A stretch of DNA of 46,800 nucleotides, taken from assembly GCA_019745075.1 (NCBI GenBank), contig JAIETR010000052.1, positions 1 through 46,800 of the forward strand, written 5' to 3'. This document shows positions 33,607 to 41,605 of the stretch, in pieces (position 1 is the first letter of the stretch; every line of letters starts with the position of its first letter). The stretch comes from Qipengyuania sp. Its GTDB lineage: Bacteria > Pseudomonadota > Alphaproteobacteria > Sphingomonadales > Sphingomonadaceae. The position numbers and the translations under genes are program-made. The notes under the pieces were generated by a model. It saw only the letters and a list, made by a program, of their open reading frames with translations, did no database searches and was not told the DNA's origin.

Positions 33607-34122
33607 CTAACCCTCGATTCCCGCGGAGTTGCCGAACGACGCGCATTGCAGATCGCCGGCCACGGTCAGCCGCCGCAGCGCGCAGCGCGCCAGGCGCCCG
33701 GTCTCGCACTTGCGGCGCGCCGCGGCAAGCGGCTGGAGCGGGGCGGGGCGCAGGATTTCGGCGTCGTAGCCATCGGCGACGATGATCCCGCAGCAGTCGG
33801 GACGATAGCGATCGCCCTCGAGCGGAGCGCGGTCGAGCCCCGGCGGCACGCCCCAATAGAAGCGGTCGCAAAAGTCGAGATAGTCCGGCCACTTGCCGTC
33901 GCCGAGCAGATCGCCGCGCGCCACCTTGATCTCGACGATCACGATATGCCCCCTGGGATCGATGCCCATCAGGTCGGCGCGGCGGCCGTTGCGGAGCGGC
34001 ATTTCGGCCAGGCACCAGATGTCGTTGCGCGCGAACAACCGCATGATCCCGCGCGCCACCGCATGCGCGGTGCGCGCGTCGATGTCGTCGGAGGGGCTCT
34101 GCAACGCGGTCGAATCGGCCAT
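33607..34122 (-). CDS. mmcB: MmcB family DNA repair protein
   Basis: 171 aa. MmcB is an SOS-induced putative endonuclease of alphaproteobacteria linked to mitomycin C resistance. The PD-(D/E)xK-like core is LRNGRRADLMGIDPRGHI followed by VIVEIKVARGDLLGDGKWPDY, and FCDRFYWGVPPGLDRAPL follows. The ATG at 34122 was chosen over upstream in-frame codons because it begins the conserved region and lies 12 bp downstream of a LexA-type box. Downstream of a small hypothetical gene on the same strand. Confidence 0.92.
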   Translation of the reverse strand: MADSTALQSPSDDIDARTAHAVARGIMRLFARNDIWCLAEMPLRNGRRADLMGIDPRGHIVIVEIKVARGDLLGDGKWPDYLDFCDRFYWGVPPGLDRAPLEGDRYRPDCCGIIVADGYDAEILRPAPLQPLAAARRKCETGRLARCALRRLTVAGDLQCASFGNSAGIEG

Positions 34123-34134
34123 GCAACGGCGCTG

Positions 34135-34149
34135 GAACAAAATGCGAAC
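34135..34149 (-). promoter_or_regulatory. SOS (LexA) box upstream of mmcB
   Basis: On the minus strand the sequence is GTTCGCATTTTGTTC, an exact match to the alphaproteobacterial LexA operator GTTC-N7-GTTC. It ends 12 bp before the mmcB ATG, so LexA binding would block transcription or its early steps. Confidence 0.85.
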
Positions 34150-34175
34150 CAGGTCAAGCGACCGGCGTTCGGCGC

Positions 34176-34547
34176 TCAGTTCGGTGCGGTCAACGCCAGC
34201 AGGCCGCTGCGCGCCCGGTCGAATTCGCGCCACAGCGTCAGCGCGGCGGCGGTGCAGTCGCGGCCGGCCTCGCCCGCGGCGATCAGCACGGTCAGACCCG
34301 TATGGAGCGCCGCGGCGCAATCGTCGATCGCCTGCTCGGCCAGCGCCAGCCGCGCGGGGCCGGCGGCGGCGGCGCGAAGGGCGAAATCGCGCGGGACGAG
34401 GGCCAGCGGCTCGCGCCCGAGCTGGGCGAGCCCGGAGACCGCCTCGCCGGCCTCATGCAGCAGCTTCCAGCCGGCCGCCAGACTGCCGGCGGCGTCGGCG
34501 GGCGGCGGCGTGGATCGGTGGGTGGGCATGCGATGCGGAGCGGGCAT
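34176..34547 (-). CDS. Hypothetical helical protein
   Basis: 123 aa, Ala/Leu-rich and mostly helical (AGSLAAGWKLLHEAGEAVSG, LALAEQAIDDCAAALHTGLT, TLWREFDRARSGLLAL). No signal peptide or recognised motif. Codon use is like that of the GC-rich neighbours. It lies 53 bp upstream of mmcB on the same strand, but the SOS box between them suggests separate control. Phasin-like or unknown; not assigned. Confidence 0.6.
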   Translation of the reverse strand: MPAPHRMPTHRSTPPPADAAGSLAAGWKLLHEAGEAVSGLAQLGREPLALVPRDFALRAAAAGPARLALAEQAIDDCAAALHTGLTVLIAAGEAGRDCTAAALTLWREFDRARSGLLALTAPN

Positions 34548-34690
34548 GGCTCCGGGAATAGCGGCGTGAGGCTTGCCGATTTGCTAACGCACCGCCTCTC
34601 GTCGCCCGGCCGCGAGGCGGAGCGCGATAGCCTCTGGCCACCCTCCGCCCGCTTTGCTAAGCGCGCCCACCGCACAGCGCGCGGCCCCGC

Positions 34691-34732
<42 letters not shown>

Positions 34733-34832
34733 TGAAGTCAAGGGCTGCTGGTTTGTGAGAGACGTAGAAAAGGAGATTGTTTACAAAGGTTTGCGGGAGT
34801 TACCGTTGAGGCTTCCACCCTACAGGTTTTCC

Positions 34833-34852
34833 GCGTAAGCACTGCGTAAGCA
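34833..34852 (+). repeat. Tandem direct repeat GCGTAAGCA
   Basis: GCGTAAGCA occurs at 34833-34841 and again at 34844-34852, two bases apart, just before the complete tRNA-Arg. Such short repeats can be integrase or excisionase binding sites; that role is inference. Confidence 0.5.
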
Positions 34853-34856
34853 ACAG

Positions 34857-34933
34857 GCACCCATAGCTCAGCTGGATAGAGCGCTACCCTCCGAAGGTAG
34901 AGGTCTCAGGTTCGAATCCTGATGGGTGCGCCA
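34857..34933 (+). tRNA. tRNA-Arg (anticodon CCG)
   Basis: Complete cloverleaf: acceptor GCACCCA pairing with TGGGTGC, D-arm AGCTCAGCTGGATAGAGC, anticodon stem CTACC/GGTAG with loop CTCCGAA (anticodon CCG), T-arm with GGTTCGAATCC, discriminator G and encoded CCA at 34931-34933. It reads CGG arginine codons. Sits at the junction between GC-rich core DNA and the lower-GC region to the right. Confidence 0.96.
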
Positions 34934-35238
34934 TCTCTCAGACAGACAGTACGATCGCTTTCAGGCTCCTTCATGAGGAACTGGGCGGAGCTGATGGCGC
35001 CGTTGTGACGCTGCGAATACCTCCAAGCCCTGCGGGACTTGACCAGCATCGCTCGCAAGCGGCACGCGTAATGGCAGAACTTACCTGCGACTTCTCGCCG
35101 TTCACGAGTGTTTTGGCATCCGACAGCTATTGTCGGACGCCGACATTCAAAGGGGTGCTCAGATGCCGCACTGTTGATTGATCTAGCAGGGAGCGTAGCG
35201 CTGTTCCTGATCAAGCTAGCGCGAAGGGGGGCTAGCCA
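34934..35238. other. Spacer after tRNA-Arg, no gene recognised
   Basis: 305 bp of lower GC. Contains a hairpin TCCGACA-GCTAT-TGTCGGA at 35119-35137. Open frames on both strands lack motifs. No integrase remnant could be read. The strong ribosome binding site AAGGGGGG at its right end belongs to the next gene. Confidence 0.5.
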
Positions 35239-37029
35239 ATGCTACAGATCGTGCAAGGCATGTATTTCCGGCCGGTACCGCTCACGGACACGCTACACCG
35301 GGGTATTTTTTATACAAACCTGCGCGCCTTTCGTGAGCAGACACTGACCTTCGTTTTTGGGAGGCTGCTGCCTTCGACGACATTTGATGGTCCGCGCACC
35401 TTCACGGTCGAAGCGCGAGAGCAGCTGGAAGCCCAGAGCCCCTCCGGGACGCTTGAAGTCCTCGCCGCCACCAGTGGCGACCAGTTGCTCGACGAGGTTG
35501 CCGCAGTAGTCGCCTTCTGTACCAAAGCCACTTGCGTCCGCGACCATGACATGGCGCGCCGGCTGATTTCTGCTCAACAAGGCGAGGAAAGAAATCGCCG
35601 CGGTCCCGCGAGCCTATTGCGCCAGACCTTCGACGCAACGGTTATCCTCACGGACGAGGGTGTAGCGGACCTTGAACGCTTCACGCGCTCACTCCTCGGG
35701 CTACAGCGCAAGAGCTACGAGGCGGTCATCAGGGCCATACGCCAGATCGTCGATGCGACGCTTATCGTCGATGAAGACGCCGCATTAGCATATACATTGA
35801 TGGTGGCGGCTCTAGAATCACTCGGCCAAGCGTCCGAAAGCGAACCCGCTGTCTGGGAGGACTACGATCCGTCGAAACGACATCGGATAGACGCAGCCAC
35901 CCAAGGACTTGACGACGTTGTCCGCGCGCGGATCGAGAGCGCCGTGCTTGCAAATGAGCATCATGGTCTTCAGCGGCAGTTCGTCGCCTTTGTGCTAGAT
36001 CACGTTGAGCCCTCCTTCTATCGGAACGAAGCTGTTGGCGCGATCCGACCAATCAAGACTACCGAGCTCCCAAACGCGCTGCGCCAAGCCTATTCTATCC
36101 GCTCGCGAACCGTTCACGCTTTGGAGCGCTTGGCTCGGGAGGTTTGGATGGCAGGCGATCGTGCCGATACGGCATTGCTAGACACCGGCATTGTCCTAAG
36201 TTTGGAAGGACTGTCACGCCTGAGCCGTCATGTGGTGCGGCGCTTCGTTGAGCGTGCTCCTCAAGGTGTCGATTCGACATTCAACTACCGCTCAGCACTA
36301 CCCGGAATCATGCCGGGCCGCTGGGCAGCGCAATATTGGATCGGACGGGCCGAGGGGTTCAATCGTGATACCGCTGCCGAGTATTTCGATGGAATGCTAA
36401 CATATCTGATCGAGGGGCTATCAAAGCGTAGCGAGACGGGTCTTGTCGATATGAGCCCTGTTCTAGAATCCATCGAGGGCACGGCGCTCGGCCTTTCCAA
36501 ACGAGAGGATCGCCTTGCGATGGCCGGGATCATGACGGTCTGGAACACGGTCGCTCCCCCGGACCGTCGTCGCAGGCTCAAGCCGAAGCTCGCCAAGCGG
36601 TTTGAGGCCGACTTGGCGGAACCGAGCATGGTGAGCTTCGCAATCGGAATGGTGCTCGGACGGCCGATTGAATGGTCGACCGAAGATATGCAGTTGCTTT
36701 CCGACGCCCGCTGGAAAGAGCGGTTAGGCAACAAACCCGCCCCTCTTCCGATGCGAGTTGATGCGGCTCTCCACATCCTGCTCGCAGACCGGCTCTTGCA
36801 CGAGGGCAGCAAAACTAAGGCGCTGGGTGAGCTCGGTCGTGCGGTCGAGACTGTTCCCGGACTTGCTCCCCTGATCGAGTTCGAACAGGCGATCGAACGC
36901 GGTGAGGACCCTGTACTGAATCTCGGTCGCTTCGTGCTCGGCGAGGCGGAGTTTATTGGAGCAGCGTCGACTGCCAGCCACCGACCGGAGTCGGATGAGG
37001 GGCAACCGGGAGAAGTGCGTTCTGACTAA
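35239..37029 (+). CDS. Putative HEPN-like RNase / defence candidate
   Basis: 596-aa protein that I cannot assign to a named family. AAGGGGGG seven bases before the ATG supports the start. The middle (about 180-300) looks like an Apea/HEPN-type helical bundle: TLMVAALESLGQ (about 187-197) and, a hundred residues later, LRQAYSIRSRTVHALERL, which contains Rx4H with Arg288 and His293, the usual HEPN ribonuclease motif. N-terminal 150 residues are mixed alpha/beta; the C-terminal half (about 340-560) is helical. No signal peptide or membrane helix. Base composition is clearly lower in GC than the genes to the left. Position directly behind a split tRNA-Arg fits an integrated accessory gene. RNase activity and a defence role are inference. 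Confidence 0.72.
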   Translation: MLQIVQGMYFRPVPLTDTLHRGIFYTNLRAFREQTLTFVFGRLLPSTTFDGPRTFTVEAREQLEAQSPSGTLEVLAATSGDQLLDEVAAVVAFCTKATCVRDHDMARRLISAQQGEERNRRGPASLLRQTFDATVILTDEGVADLERFTRSLLGLQRKSYEAVIRAIRQIVDATLIVDEDAALAYTLMVAALESLGQASESEPAVWEDYDPSKRHRIDAATQGLDDVVRARIESAVLANEHHGLQRQFVAFVLDHVEPSFYRNEAVGAIRPIKTTELPNALRQAYSIRSRTVHALERLAREVWMAGDRADTALLDTGIVLSLEGLSRLSRHVVRRFVERAPQGVDSTFNYRSALPGIMPGRWAAQYWIGRAEGFNRDTAAEYFDGMLTYLIEGLSKRSETGLVDMSPVLESIEGTALGLSKREDRLAMAGIMTVWNTVAPPDRRRRLKPKLAKRFEADLAEPSMVSFAIGMVLGRPIEWSTEDMQLLSDARWKERLGNKPAPLPMRVDAALHILLADRLLHEGSKTKALGELGRAVETVPGLAPLIEFEQAIERGEDPVLNLGRFVLGEAEFIGAASTASHRPESDEGQPGEVRSD

Positions 37030-37065
37030 CGTCGGAGATACTCCGGCGTTACTCCACATGTACGA

Positions 37066-37551
37066 CTAACGCTCTAGCGCGTTCTCCGAAAAATGCTCGC
37101 GGATGAAGTCGAGCTTGGGATCGATGTATCGCCGACAAAAAGGCCTGTTCGGGTCGGTGCGATAATAGTTCTGATATCGCTCGTCCGAAGCTTTGAAGCC
37201 CGCGAATGGTAGGACGAGGGTGTGGACCGGCTTGCCGGTCTCCGCAGCGTATCCGCGTATCGCCTCATCGGCTTCGGCTCGCTGAATCTCGTCGAAGATA
37301 TAGATCGCGCTTCGGTACTTGTTTTGAACCGAGCGCGCACGAGTGGCGGAGTGTGTGCGCAGGTGCACCTCGGACAGTGTCTCCAGTCCGATAACGGAGG
37401 GTTCGAACGTTACAATCACCCCCTCGGCCCAGGTGTCCGCCGGGGCGGCCGATTGTAGAAAGCCCTGGTGGACCTGCGTGACGCCGCGCAACGCTTGGAA
37501 AACGCCCTCGGTGCACCAGTGGCAACCTCCTCCAAAGCCCACCTGTGCCAT
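37066..37551 (-). CDS. msrA: Peptide methionine sulfoxide reductase MsrA, divergent
   Basis: Reduces methionine-S-sulfoxide in proteins. 161 aa, short for the family. The active site reads GFGGGCHWCTEGVFQAL: catalytic Cys10 is present, but His replaces the usual Phe of GCFW. KYRSAIYIFDE and FYRTDPNRPF-like RYQNYYRTDPNRPFC follow the family plan. The usual HDPT...GNDVG.QYRS segment is changed to HSATRARSVQNKYRS, so this is a divergent subgroup. Downstream end of a minus-strand run of stress genes; 2 bp from the hydrolase gene. Confidence 0.87.
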   Translation of the reverse strand: MAQVGFGGGCHWCTEGVFQALRGVTQVHQGFLQSAAPADTWAEGVIVTFEPSVIGLETLSEVHLRTHSATRARSVQNKYRSAIYIFDEIQRAEADEAIRGYAAETGKPVHTLVLPFAGFKASDERYQNYYRTDPNRPFCRRYIDPKLDFIREHFSENALER

Positions 37552-37553
37552 AC

Positions 37554-38408
37554 TTAGCTCCTGCGCAAAGGCACAACGGCCGGGCCAGACTTATCGAGCT
37601 GGCGGACGAACGCGATGATCCGCTGTCCGACATCGTTCGCCATTTCGACATGAGGGTAGTGCCCAGCGCCCTCGACAATCATGGTTTCGGCATGGAGCCT
37701 CGAAGCCAAGCTTCGGGCTTCTTCGACAGGGTCCGTGAAGTCGGGATCCTTTGTGCCCATGACGATGAGGCTCGGCACAGAGATCTCGTCCAAGATCGCT
37801 GCGGTGTCGGACTTCGACAATGAGAGCATCGTCAAGAGAGCCTGCATGCGCTTTGGCTCCCTGAGGTTTGCAGCAATCGCCGCTTTTACCTCAGCATGAT
37901 CCGGCGCCGGTTTCGTCGGGAATAGGCTGCTCCAGTAAGTGGTCCAGAACCAGGTTCGCCATGGCCCCGCGAATCCGAGCCCAAGGACAAGTTTCTGGAT
38001 CGTCGTGAAGGGAAGATCGCGAACGATCGGACCGAGCAGCACCACCCCGTTGACGTGACTAGGAGCTTCCTTGGCAGCCCAAAGCGCGGAGCCGGCTGCG
38101 AACGAGTTGCCCATGATCACGGCTGGCCCGTCAGCCAACTGTCGGAGGATGGCGACGGCGTCACGGCCGACCGCTCGCGCGGAGTAATCCGACCACTCCG
38201 GCGACGATTGGCCGAATCCGCGGACGTCCATCGTCACCACTCGGCATCCCGCATGCTGCAGCATGGGCTTGATGAGCCGATACTCGGAGCGCAGGTCTCC
38301 CATTCCTGGGATGCCTACGACGAGAGGTCCGGTTCCACCCGTATCGTCGAAGGCTATCCTACCGCCCTCTGTCTGAAGGAACTGGGTCTGCACATCGTTA
38401 GGCGCCAT
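37554..38408 (-). CDS. Alpha/beta hydrolase
   Basis: 284 aa from the ATG at 38408. Alpha/beta-hydrolase fold with oxyanion segment VVGIPGMGDLRSEYR, MDVRGFGQSS, nucleophile elbow VIMGNSFAAGSAL (Ser102), acid in MGTKDPDFTDP and His in GAGHYPHVE. Esterase, lactonase or other hydrolase; substrate unknown. A GTG at 38465 would extend it into the dps gene, so it was not chosen. Confidence 0.9.
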   Translation of the reverse strand: MAPNDVQTQFLQTEGGRIAFDDTGGTGPLVVGIPGMGDLRSEYRLIKPMLQHAGCRVVTMDVRGFGQSSPEWSDYSARAVGRDAVAILRQLADGPAVIMGNSFAAGSALWAAKEAPSHVNGVVLLGPIVRDLPFTTIQKLVLGLGFAGPWRTWFWTTYWSSLFPTKPAPDHAEVKAAIAANLREPKRMQALLTMLSLSKSDTAAILDEISVPSLIVMGTKDPDFTDPVEEARSLASRLHAETMIVEGAGHYPHVEMANDVGQRIIAFVRQLDKSGPAVVPLRRS

Positions 38409-38437
38409 GAAACGATCCGATCCGTTGAGCAGCAGAC

Positions 38438-38932
38438 CTATCGGCTGACTTCGAAAAGGAACCACGCTCGGCGTTCCGCTTCGTCGGTCCAGGTATCGAT
38501 CAGGCCGGAGGTCGCGTTGTCCTTCGCCTCGTCGGCGACTTCCTTTGCGCGGCGCAGCGACTCGACCATGTGAAGATTATCGGCGCGCAGCTCCGCCAGC
38601 ATGTCCTGCGGCGTGACGAACTCAGCGTCGTTGTCCTTGATCGTCTGGTGGCTGGCGATATCGCCGATCGATCGTATGGTCGTATTTCCGGTCTTCCGGG
38701 CGCGCTCCGCCATCGCATCGGTCGCTGCGAGGATTTCCGCAGCTTGCTCATCGAGAAGGAGATGGTAGTCCCTGAAGTACGGGCCCGAGACATGCCAGTG
38801 AAAGTTCTTGGTCTTGAGGTAGACCGCATAGCTGTTCGCCAAAATGATCTTCAACGCATCCGCGACCGTCATGGTCGCGTTCTCGTCGAGGTCAGATGGT
38901 GAAGGCACGGTTGCAGCACTGGAGTTTGTCAT
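38438..38932 (-). CDS. dps: Dps family ferritin-like DNA-protection protein
   Basis: 164 aa. Stores iron and protects DNA under starvation and peroxide stress. Dps ferroxidase motif across the dimer interface: KTKNFHWHVSGPYFRDYHLL LDEQAAEI (His45, His57, Asp61, Glu65). SIGDIASHQTIKD and the C-terminal TSGLIDTWTDEAERRAWFL complete the four-helix bundle. GAGGAAG lies eight bases before the ATG. A palindrome-like CTGAGGTA...TACCTCAG lies about 60 bp upstream (38991-39017). Confidence 0.93.
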   Translation of the reverse strand: MTNSSAATVPSPSDLDENATMTVADALKIILANSYAVYLKTKNFHWHVSGPYFRDYHLLLDEQAAEILAATDAMAERARKTGNTTIRSIGDIASHQTIKDNDAEFVTPQDMLAELRADNLHMVESLRRAKEVADEAKDNATSGLIDTWTDEAERRAWFLFEVSR

Positions 38933-39125
38933 CGCGTGAACTTCCTCGATGAAGGCTTGCGCAAAAGATCAGCGCCGATTCTCTGGAACGCTGAGGTATA
39001 GAAGATGAATTTACCTCAGATCGAAGTCCAATGGCCTGTGTCTATAGTTTCGATAGTTCTGGCGACCAGAAGGGGCGCTTGGAGCGGCACGGGAAAATGG
39101 GAAGGCAGCGAACCCCACATGCTCA
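38933..39125 (-). promoter_or_regulatory. Upstream region of dps
   Basis: 193 bp of AT-richer sequence. It holds the inverted repeat CTGAGGTA / TACCTCAG (about 38991-39017, 8-bp arms). That could be an operator for dps. No convincing sigma factor boxes were found. Confidence 0.35.
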
Positions 39126-39392
39126 TCAGGCATTCGGCTGATAGCCCAATACGAAAGCGATAACCTTCTCCGAGGACATCTCGCACGGCTTCAGCGACGC
39201 ACTGCCCGAAGCAACGCGATACAGATTGAAGCTGACGATGTCGTTCCCGGCTAGTTCTCGAGCAAAAAGGCTGTTCCTCCGTCCATCCTCCGACCGACGA
39301 ACCGTCACGCCGAAACGCCTGCCTTCGTAAGCGCCTTCGCTATACCCCTCAGGCAGACGCTCGAAAGCCGTATCGAATTCTGGATGGTCCAT
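39126..39392 (-). CDS. Conserved small hypothetical protein
   Basis: 88 aa. Sequence FDTAFERLPEGYSEGAYEGRRF then GVTVRRSEDGRRNSLFAREL and LKPCEMSSEKVIAFVLGY. Compact alpha/beta-looking protein without signal or membrane segment. It resembles a small peptide-methionine/stress-linked hypothetical of sphingomonads that I cannot name. It sits in the run of minus-strand stress genes. Confidence 0.75.
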   Translation of the reverse strand: MDHPEFDTAFERLPEGYSEGAYEGRRFGVTVRRSEDGRRNSLFARELAGNDIVSFNLYRVASGSASLKPCEMSSEKVIAFVLGYQPNA

Positions 39393-39454
39393 TCTGCATC
39401 ACCGCCAATCGGCCTTCGCCCTGCGAACGTGAGTGCTGCGCCATGCGATTGGGG

Positions 39455-39901
39455 TCATCGCGTCAGTCTGACGTTGCGGCCCCAAAGAAACCCCGCGTCA
39501 TTAGCGCTAGCGAAGTCCGGGTCCACGTAGATGAAAACACGCTTGATAAGCGCGCCGTCGAACTCGAATACGTTGGCGAAACGGCCTTCGGACCGGCCTT
39601 CAACCGGCCACGCCGTGCCGTCAGCCATAACGCCACCTTCAAAGCCTTCCACAATCACGTGGTCGCCGGCTACGTGGAAGGTCATGCGATCGAAATCGTG
39701 CTCGATCCGCTGAAGCGACCCCAACAGACCCTTGGCGACTTCCATGAATTCGGCTTTGCCATATCCAACTCCGAACTTCGGGAAGTACGTCACGACATCG
39801 TCAGTCAGAATGTCGAGGATGGTGGGATCGCCACTGTCGATTTTCCGGAAATAGTCGGTGGCGACGGCGATGCGGTCTTGGGTCACCTCTGCATTCGGCA
39901 C
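39455..39901 (-). CDS. NTF2-like / SnoaL-like protein
   Basis: 148 aa from a GTG preceded by AGGAG nine bases upstream. NTF2-like cone fold: IAVATDYFRKIDSGDPTILD ILTDDVVTYFPKFGVGYGKA, HDFDRMTFHVAGDHVIVEG, FANVFEFDGALIKRVFIYVD. Such proteins act as isomerases, hydrolases or ligand-binding subunits; no catalytic residues can be assigned. Confidence 0.85.
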   Translation of the reverse strand: MPNAEVTQDRIAVATDYFRKIDSGDPTILDILTDDVVTYFPKFGVGYGKAEFMEVAKGLLGSLQRIEHDFDRMTFHVAGDHVIVEGFEGGVMADGTAWPVEGRSEGRFANVFEFDGALIKRVFIYVDPDFASANDAGFLWGRNVRLTR

Positions 39902-40061
39902 TCTATGAACTCCTGAGATGCGGAAGCTTTATCCGCTATTGCTTCGAGAATAATGGGCCCTGCAGGATCAGCCGGTCTGCTGCCCGGAATTCAACGGAGC
40001 GCTGAGGTGCGGAAGTGATCGTCCTTCAGTTATCCGCGTGACACGCCCGTCGAGCATCGAT
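39902..40061. other. Spacer with short direct repeat
   Basis: 160 bp. CTGAGATGCGGAAG (about 39913-39926) recurs as CTGAGGTGCGGAAG (about 40002-40015). Possibly a regulatory site pair for the NTF2-like gene; no promoter identified. Confidence 0.35.
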
Positions 40062-40817
40062 TCAGACCAGGACGCCCCCTGACACATCTATCACCGCGCC
40101 AGCTGTGTAGCTTGCAGCGGGACTAACGAGGTAACTGACGGCGCCCGCCACTTCCTCAATCGTGGCGATCCGACGGATGGGATGCATATCGATGACGGCC
40201 TGCGGAAAATTCTCAGCAACTTCCCCGGTCATGTCGGTTGGCATGATGCCAGGTTGGACCACGTTGACGGTAATGTTGCGTGGGCCAAGATCGCGTTGCA
40301 CCCCACGGGCATATCCTGCGATCGCTGCCTTGGTTCCTGCGTAGTCGGCAATTCCCGGCACGATCGCTCGGGTGCCCAGGCCGGAACCGATGAAGACAAT
40401 GCGGCCACCGTCAGAGATTTTCTGCGCCGCCGCACGCGTGATCGCCACGGTGCCCATGACATTGACCATCCACTGCCTGTCGAACGCGGCGGAATCGAGC
40501 GTCGGATCGTCGACCAATTTTCCTTGGACGGCGATTGCGGCGTTGTTGATCAAGATGTCGAGCTTGCCGAGTTCAGCTACGACCTGCTCGACCATGGGCT
40601 TGGCGGCCGACGTATCCGCTTGATCGCATCGAATTGCGAGAGCGCGAACGCCTTTGGCCCTCACCACCTCGGCGACGGACTCGGCTTTATCGGCCGAAGC
40701 AGCGTAGGTGATAGCAACGTCGGCTCCCTGATCGGCGAGCGTCGCCGCCAGCACGGCGCCAAGGCCTCGAGAGCCACCCGTGATGATAGCGACTTTGCCG
40801 TCCAAAACTTTCGACAT
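40062..40817 (-). CDS. SDR family oxidoreductase
   Basis: 251 aa classical short-chain dehydrogenase. Cofactor loop TGGSRGLG (residues 13-20), NNAA at 91-94, catalytic Ser145 in VFIGSGLG, Tyr159 and Lys163 in ADYAGTKAA, and VNVVQPGIMPTDM. The Arg after the second Gly suggests NADP(H). FabG-like in length but the substrate is unknown. The ATG at 40817 follows a GGAACC-type purine stretch; DUF427 lies 38 bp upstream. Confidence 0.94.
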   Translation of the reverse strand: MSKVLDGKVAIITGGSRGLGAVLAATLADQGADVAITYAASADKAESVAEVVRAKGVRALAIRCDQADTSAAKPMVEQVVAELGKLDILINNAAIAVQGKLVDDPTLDSAAFDRQWMVNVMGTVAITRAAAQKISDGGRIVFIGSGLGTRAIVPGIADYAGTKAAIAGYARGVQRDLGPRNITVNVVQPGIMPTDMTGEVAENFPQAVIDMHPIRRIATIEEVAGAVSYLVSPAASYTAGAVIDVSGGVLV

Positions 40818-40855
40818 CGGCGGTTCCTTTCTGAAATCTAATTGCCGGCGGACGG

Positions 40856-41137
40856 CTACGCGACGTTGACGCCTTTCCAGAAGGCGATGTGATCCTTGAT
40901 GGAATGGGCCGCCGGAGAAGGGTCGGCATAGGTCCACGCAGCGTTTGCGTTGCGCCGGTCCCCGACCCGGAGATGGAAGTATTGGGCCGTCCCCTTCACG
41001 GGACAGACAGACGTGTGCTCGCTCGGTTCCAGATACTGCCGGTCAACCGAGTGAGGCGGGAAATAATGGTTTCCATCCACAACCATAGTCTCGTCGCTTA
41101 CCGCGAGGGTGACATCGTTCCAAACTGCTGAGACCAA
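40856..41137 (-). CDS. DUF427 domain-containing protein
   Basis: 93 aa. DUF427 motifs are clear: VWNDVTLAVSDETMVVDGNHYF, SVDRQYLEPSEHTSVCPVKG TAQYFHL, AAWTYADPSPAAHSIKDHIA FWKGV. Small single-domain protein of unknown function, often found near redox genes. Same strand as the SDR gene and probably co-transcribed. Confidence 0.93.
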   Translation of the reverse strand: MVSAVWNDVTLAVSDETMVVDGNHYFPPHSVDRQYLEPSEHTSVCPVKGTAQYFHLRVGDRRNANAAWTYADPSPAAHSIKDHIAFWKGVNVA

Positions 41138-41201
41138 ACCGGACTCCTCTCTCGTCGTTCAGCCACTTCCATCGACAAGTGGCCCTGTCGGGCGGGACAA
41201 A

Positions 41202-41474
41202 TCAGTTTGCCGTGGTTTGTCCGGCAAGCAGCTTGTCGAGCGAGCCATCTGCATCGAGCGCAACGAGATCGTCGGAGCCGCCGACATGCGTCTCGTTGAT
41301 GAAGATCTGCGGCACGGTGCTTCGCCCCGACGACTCGATCATCGCCTTCCGGTGTGCAGGATCGGCTTCGATATCAAGCTCAGTGAATGCCACGCCCTTC
41401 TCTTTGAGGAGCGCCTTCGCACGACGGCAGAACGGGCACCAACTCGTGGTGTAGATGAGGACTTCAGGCTTCAT
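41202..41474 (-). CDS. grxC: Glutaredoxin 3
   Basis: 90 aa dithiol glutaredoxin. MKPEVLIYTTSWCPFCRRAK with Cys13 and Cys16, cis-Pro in STVPQIFINETHVGGSDDL. Reduces protein disulfides and glutathione mixed disulfides in the cytosol. ATG at 41474 chosen because it begins the fold; the longer in-frame reading has no homology. Confidence 0.95.
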   Translation of the reverse strand: MKPEVLIYTTSWCPFCRRAKALLKEKGVAFTELDIEADPAHRKAMIESSGRSTVPQIFINETHVGGSDDLVALDADGSLDKLLAGQTTAN

Positions 41475-41605
41475 GTTGCATCTCCAATCGTTGAGGGGTG
41501 ATGGGCCGGCCGGATTCGCGGCGGTCATCCGAAGGCAAAGGCTTGCGCCCCAGGGTCTCGTGGACCGCGCAGCTCCGGCGTCCGAGTTGGTCGAGGCGCT
41601 GGACA

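Noticed and set aside
34906-35214. 102-codon minus-strand frame overlapping the tRNA-Arg
   Set aside because: Reads through the tRNA gene and has no recognisable domain; at most a decayed fragment.
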